Part shown: piece after piece, positions 60,541 to 64,000 of the stretch
Layout of the letters: every line of letters begins with the position of its first letter
How positions within the stretch are numbered: position 1 is the stretch's first letter
Assembly (NCBI GenBank): GCA_964645705.1
Contig: CAZYAB010000001.1
Coordinates: forward strand, 1-64,000
Direction: 5' to 3'
DNA: 64,000 nucleotides
DNA from: CAXGTL01 sp964645705
GTDB lineage: Archaea > Nanobdellota > Nanobdellia > Woesearchaeales > CAXGTL01
The notes under the pieces: generated by a model
Told to the model about the DNA's origin: nothing
The model's input: the letters and a program-made list of their open reading frames with translations, nothing else
The model's database searches: none
Made by a program: the position numbers and the translations under genes

Positions 60541-61155
60541 TTATATTTTATCTTCGTTTAATTTATAACAATGATAAATTAATCTACCATTTCTATTTTT
60601 TAAATTCTTAATTTTTTTCTCATTTAAATCTGCATAATGCCATGGTTTTTCAATTAAGTCTTTAGGAAATGTTTTAGGGTAAGAAAGAACCCCTTTCTTA
60701 AGATTTTTTAACCAGTTACGTATGTAAATTAATTTATTCCATTTTTTCAATTGCTTCTCTTGAATTGATGAGTCGAATAATCCATATTTTACTAATATTT
60801 TTAATTGATTATTTCTAAAACTTAAACCAGGAAATCTCCAACCAACAATCTTTATTCTATGTTTGTTGAATACATCTATTGTTTTTTTTATTATTTTTTT
60901 GGCTTTTCTATAATTCAGTTTTGCAAAATCCTCATGATAATAACCATGCCCCCCAATAATATGTCCTAATTTTTCAATTTGTTTAACCTTTTCAGGATAT
61001 TTCTCAACTAAATAACCACAAATATAGAACTCACCAATCACTTGTTTCTTAATTAATAACTTTGCGAATTTAACACCATTATCAATACGTTTTTCAACAT
61101 CCATTGTAAAGATCTTTTCATTTTTGTTTGTAATTTTATTTTTCATCTTAATCAT
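60541..61155 (-). CDS. polysaccharide deacetylase-like protein
   Basis: 204 residues, a compact NodB-fold domain. Visible motifs are FTMDVE (motif 1, similar to the TVDVED form of envelope deacetylases but with Lys after Glu), GGHGYYHEDF (His-x3-His zinc motif 2) and GWRFPGLSF (motif 3). It could deacetylate an N-acetyl sugar of the surface glycan. First gene of a four-gene operon with asnB, nucleotidyltransferase and CDP-alcohol phosphotransferase (25-base gap to asnB). Shorter than most family members (about 230-280). Confidence 0.8.
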   Translation of the reverse strand: MIKMKNKITNKNEKIFTMDVEKRIDNGVKFAKLLIKKQVIGEFYICGYLVEKYPEKVKQIEKLGHIIGGHGYYHEDFAKLNYRKAKKIIKKTIDVFNKHRIKIVGWRFPGLSFRNNQLKILVKYGLFDSSIQEKQLKKWNKLIYIRNWLKNLKKGVLSYPKTFPKDLIEKPWHYADLNEKKIKNLKNRNGRLIYHCYKLNEDKI

Positions 61156-61215
61156 CTTATTTAAAATATATTTTCCATCACTTGCTTATTTAAATCAATC
61201 ATCATCAAATTTAGT

Positions 61216-61262
61216 AATATTTTTAAAGATATTGGTGTTTCTTAACAACCTAGGTGGAAAAA
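61216..61262 (+). promoter_or_regulatory. promoter of methyltransferase gene (shared module, copy 1)
   Basis: AATATTTTTAAA followed by GATATTGGT (61216-61236), a TATA-containing 21-mer. The ATG is 47 bases from its first base. A copy differing at one base, with identical spacing, precedes the last gene in the window. GGTGG at 61253-61257 is the Shine-Dalgarno. Confidence 0.55.
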
Positions 61263-61925
61263 ATGTCTAAATTCAAAAAGCATTATGAAGGATTTTATAG
61301 TGAGTTTACAGATATAGATAAAAAAGAATTTAAAAGAATGTTTAAAAATGGGATTCTTAAGAACAGATTGATTAAAAATATATTAAGAATTTTTAAAGAA
61401 AGGAACATAAAGACAATCTGTGATATTGGTTGTGGTTATGGATATATTACTTCATTTTTTAGTAAAAAAGGTTTTAATGTAGATGGTTTAGATATTTGCG
61501 AAGTTAGAATTAAAAGAGCTAAAAAATTGAACCCAGGCCCTAATTATTATTTACACGATGCTGAAAATAAGAAACTTAAGAAAAAATACGATGCAATATA
61601 TGCTTTTAATTTGATAGAACATATATATGAATACGATGAGTTTTTAAAAAATATATATAAACATCTTAATAAAAATGGTTTAGTTATAATTTCAACACCC
61701 AATGCTTTAGCACCAAGAATAAGATTTAGAGTTCTTTTTGGTATTGAGAAATGTTTTGTCTCTAAAACTCACATCCATTTCTTTACAATTAAGAATTTAA
61801 AGGAAATATTTCATAATAATGGATTTAAAATATATCGAATTTTTGGTTATGGGAAGCTAGCATTTCTAAGTAAAAATTTATCTGGTAATTTATGCATGAT
61901 TGGAATAAAGAATAAGTTAGATTAA
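61263..61925 (+). CDS. SAM-dependent methyltransferase
   Basis: 220 residues. Motif I is CDIGCGYGYITSFF, the second-strand acidic VDGLDIC, then YAFNLIEHIYEYDEFL and LVIISTPNA, the class I Methyltransf_23 pattern found in sugar and polyprenyl-quinone-like methylases. ATG 61263 is chosen over an in-frame GTG at 61254 that overlaps the Shine-Dalgarno. It is surrounded by glycosyltransferase genes, so a glycan acceptor is likely. It converges with the GT4 gene; the two stop codons are directly adjacent. Confidence 0.85.
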   Translation: MSKFKKHYEGFYSEFTDIDKKEFKRMFKNGILKNRLIKNILRIFKERNIKTICDIGCGYGYITSFFSKKGFNVDGLDICEVRIKRAKKLNPGPNYYLHDAENKKLKKKYDAIYAFNLIEHIYEYDEFLKNIYKHLNKNGLVIISTPNALAPRIRFRVLFGIEKCFVSKTHIHFFTIKNLKEIFHNNGFKIYRIFGYGKLAFLSKNLSGNLCMIGIKNKLD

Positions 61926-62807
61926 TCAAAGTTTATGTTCTATTTTTTTGTTTTCCAAATATTTTTCCAATACCTTCAAATATTTTTTAGATTGTTCTTC
62001 CCAAGTTCCTGAATTTTTTTTATACCATTTATAACAATCATTTGCAACTTTATCTGCTATTTTTTTATTTTTCAACAAAAACCTAATTCCTTTTCCTAAA
62101 TCTTTGGAATAATAAGCAGGATAACCAATATCTTGTGAGTAATTTGGTTTGATTGCAACAACTGGTTTTTTCATTGCTGCATAATCATACATTTTTATGC
62201 TTGAATCCCATGAAATAGGATAAACACATAATTTTGATTTAGCAATCATCTCTGGTAATTGTTCAACACGTAATCCAGACATAATTTTTAATTTGATATT
62301 ATCTCTTTTACATTCCTTAACAAGTTTTGGAAGATTATATATGGGGTGAACTTGCCCGATATAACAAACATCATATTCAAATTCATTATTCCCAACTTTA
62401 ATCGGTAGAAAGTTGCTTCCATTGCAAATATAATCATCACAACCATACTTTCTAAAATTACAATAACTAGATGAAGTCATATAATCGTGATTATTTCTAA
62501 AGAACCAAATTATCCTTTCTAATTTATACAAAGCAAAATGATCAGTTAAATCATGCACAAAAATACATTTGCCAGAATAGACTATGTGGTGCAAACTAGT
62601 TATAATACCAGCAATTTTTCCTATAGAAATAATAATGTCGGGTTTAAATTTTGCAAATATATACAAATATTTCCACCAATCTTGTTTATAGATATATTTA
62701 ACATTGTGGCCTAATGTTTTAAATAAATAAGGTAACCTAGTCCACCTATGTTTAGATTTATGTAAATGATAAGGTACAGAATCATGACTTATAATTAATA
62801 TTTTCAT
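61926..62807 (-). CDS. GT4-like glycosyltransferase
   Basis: 293 residues, GT-B fold. The N-terminal half begins MKILIISHDSVPYHLHKSKHR and has KPDIIISIGKIAG. The C-terminal half has VCYIGQVHPIYNLP, then MIAKSKLCVYPISWDSSIKMYDYAAMKKPVVAIKP, in which the E-x7-E motif of GT4 is replaced by a Lys-Met-Tyr-Asp-Tyr-Ala region, as in many short glycan-cluster members. It is the single minus-strand gene between two plus-strand genes with matched promoters. Sugar unknown. Confidence 0.78.
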   Translation of the reverse strand: MKILIISHDSVPYHLHKSKHRWTRLPYLFKTLGHNVKYIYKQDWWKYLYIFAKFKPDIIISIGKIAGIITSLHHIVYSGKCIFVHDLTDHFALYKLERIIWFFRNNHDYMTSSSYCNFRKYGCDDYICNGSNFLPIKVGNNEFEYDVCYIGQVHPIYNLPKLVKECKRDNIKLKIMSGLRVEQLPEMIAKSKLCVYPISWDSSIKMYDYAAMKKPVVAIKPNYSQDIGYPAYYSKDLGKGIRFLLKNKKIADKVANDCYKWYKKNSGTWEEQSKKYLKVLEKYLENKKIEHKL

Positions 62808-62835
62808 TTTGGATTCAACGATTTCAAATTAGTTT

Positions 62836-62878
62836 CAAAATGGAAACTACAAACAATAGTGAGCATGTTTTCATTTTG
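62836..62878. promoter_or_regulatory. 12-bp inverted repeat in GT4 divergent region
   Basis: CAAAATGGAAAC (62836-62847) pairs with GTTTTCATTTTG (62867-62878), 12 bp with one G-U and a 19-base loop. A 12-base palindrome AAACTATAGTTT follows near 62888. They lie between two divergent glycosyltransferase genes and could be operators or a hairpin in a leader. Confidence 0.4.
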
Positions 62879-62952
62879 CCCCCTATAAACTATAGTTTTT
62901 ATTATCTCTTTTTAAAAATACAATTATCAAAATTATTATACTGGAACAAAGC

Positions 62953-62999
62953 AATATTTTTAAACATATTGGTATTCCTTTATATAGGTGTGATTAACA
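62953..62999 (+). promoter_or_regulatory. promoter of last GT4 gene (shared module, copy 2)
   Basis: AATATTTTTAAA followed by CATATTGGT (62953-62973), 20 of 21 bases identical with 61216-61236. The distance to the ATG is the same, 47 bases. AGGTG near 62986 is a possible Shine-Dalgarno. Confidence 0.55.
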
Positions 63000-64000
63000 A
63001 TGAACAATAATAAAGAAATGAAAAGAAATATACAAAATACAAAAAAACCAAGAATCTTGATTATCACACGTTTTTTTCCACAAGATTATAAAGGTGGGGG
63101 GGAATATGTTATTTACAATATTTGGAAAAATGCTAGCTTATATTACGATGTAAAGCTTGTTTCTGGTTGGGTCAATGATCTTAAATTACTTCCACCAGGA
63201 ACTCATGCTGTTGACCTAAGATCAAAAAATAGGTTTATTAGGTACTTAAAACTATATTTTGCAGTAAAGAGATATGCAAATAAGATTAAACCAGACCTAA
63301 TACACAGCAATGCAATAGAAGTTCCTAAATTAAGATATCCTATGATTGTTACATCACATCATCTAGGTCATTTGCTAGGTAGATTAAAAGAAAATCCACT
63401 CAATCGAATTAGAGCAAAAATACAAAAGATTTTATTAAAAAGAAGATATAAACAATTTAAAAAAATACTTGCAGTTAGTAATTCAACAAAAAATGATCTT
63501 ATAGAGCTTGGTATTAATCCAAAGAAGATAAAAGTAATATACAATGGAATTGAAACAAACAAATTCACAACAAAATCAAAAAAAACAAAACAAGAAAAAA
63601 ACAAGTTTATAATTCTTTATCAATCAAGAATAAGCAAAGAAAAAGGTCAACATATTGCAATAAAAGCTTTGGCCCACTTACCTAAAGAAATGCTAGATAA
63701 AATAAAATTATACTTAGTTGGGTTTATGTCTGATAAAAAATATTTTAATTATTTAAAGAATATATCAAAAGGTCTTCCTGTCGAATTTCATATTAATGTT
63801 CCAAATAAAGAAGAATATTTTCATAGATGTGATTTATTTGTATTCCCAACACTTATGACAGAAGGTTTTGGTTTAGTATCAGCAGAAGCTTTTTGTTGTA
63901 ATGTACCAGTTATTGCATCAGATTTTCCAGCAATAAGAGAAGTTGTAAGAGATAATGGAATACTTATTCCGTCGAATAATGCAAAATTATTAGCAGATGC
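63000..64000 (+). CDS. GT4 glycosyltransferase (3' truncated by window)
   Basis: The frame is open from ATG 63000 to the window end, about 333 residues visible. GT-B fold: ILIITRFFPQDYKGGGEYV at the N-terminus (sugar-acceptor half), VSNSTKNDL and VIYNGIE at the hinge, and ILYQSRISKEKGQHIAIKA starting the nucleotide-sugar half. The family EGFGLVSAEAFCCNVP (E-x7-E) and IREVVRDNGILIP motifs follow. It is a typical retaining GT4 enzyme of a surface-glycan locus. Only a short C-terminal part is missing. The start follows from the matched promoter spacing. Confidence 0.9.
   Translation, partial: MNNNKEMKRNIQNTKKPRILIITRFFPQDYKGGGEYVIYNIWKNASLYYDVKLVSGWVNDLKLLPPGTHAVDLRSKNRFIRYLKLYFAVKRYANKIKPDLIHSNAIEVPKLRYPMIVTSHHLGHLLGRLKENPLNRIRAKIQKILLKRRYKQFKKILAVSNSTKNDLIELGINPKKIKVIYNGIETNKFTTKSKKTKQEKNKFIILYQSRISKEKGQHIAIKALAHLPKEMLDKIKLYLVGFMSDKKYFNYLKNISKGLPVEFHINVPNKEEYFHRCDLFVFPTLMTEGFGLVSAEAFCCNVPVIASDFPAIREVVRDNGILIPSNNAKLLAD

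Overview
This AT-rich 64 kb window is archaeal and most likely comes from a DPANN lineage of the Woesearchaeota/Pacearchaeota type. The informational genes are all archaeal: a DnaG-type primase, an Orc1/Cdc6 initiator, RadB, NAC with a UBA tail, an aMBF1-like zinc-ribbon/HTH factor, ribosomal protein uS2, a PIN-ATPase-KH protein and an AglB/STT3 oligosaccharyltransferase. Several genes have a TATA box about 26-30 bases before the start codon and no room for a leader (leaderless transcripts). Others have strong Shine-Dalgarno sites. The lineage call is inference from gene content and composition.

Region by region. Bases 1-9.7 kb: the 3' part of dnaG, a membrane-anchored parvulin isomerase, then a four-gene run of ABC ATPase, ABC-2 permease with a large extracytoplasmic coiled coil, secreted transglutaminase-like protein and PIN/ATPase/KH protein. 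Bases 9.8-14.1 kb: serS, a small zinc-ribbon membrane protein, orc1/cdc6, rpsB behind a structured leader, and radB. Bases 14.2-20.8 kb: two GT-C membrane glycosyltransferases, an alpha/beta hydrolase with a Cys nucleophile, two GT2 enzymes and a thioredoxin-fold-like membrane protein. Bases 20.8-23.4 kb (minus strand): NAC, two small helical proteins, a membrane protein, a tRNA-His gene and the aMBF1-like regulator. The tRNA-His gene appears to contain three introns, one each in the D loop, anticodon loop and T loop.

Bases 23.7-30.5 kb hold four co-oriented genes that I cannot assign to any known family: a 717-residue membrane protein with a hendecad-repeat stalk, a 780-residue P-loop protein, and two membrane or secreted proteins with a common C-terminal tail. 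This is the best candidate for an undescribed system. It is followed by surface proteins: a 1275-residue PKD/Ig-like protein, a 500-residue S-layer-like protein behind an elaborate promoter region, and a 983-residue multi-domain envelope protein. Next come a geranylgeranyl-reductase-like flavoprotein and AglB.

Bases 44.5-64 kb are a surface-glycan island: polyprenyl-phosphate GT2, flavin oxidoreductase, YfhO-like and ArnT/PMT-like GT-C proteins, a CDP-glucose/CDP-6-deoxyhexose operon (rfbF, rfbG, SDR, GT2, methyltransferase), a Wzx-type flippase, and an operon with a polysaccharide deacetylase, an AsnB-type amidotransferase, a LicC-like nucleotidyltransferase and a CDP-alcohol phosphotransferase. 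GT4 enzymes follow, the last one running off the window. Together these genes could make, flip, transfer (AglB) and decorate glycans on the surface proteins encoded upstream.
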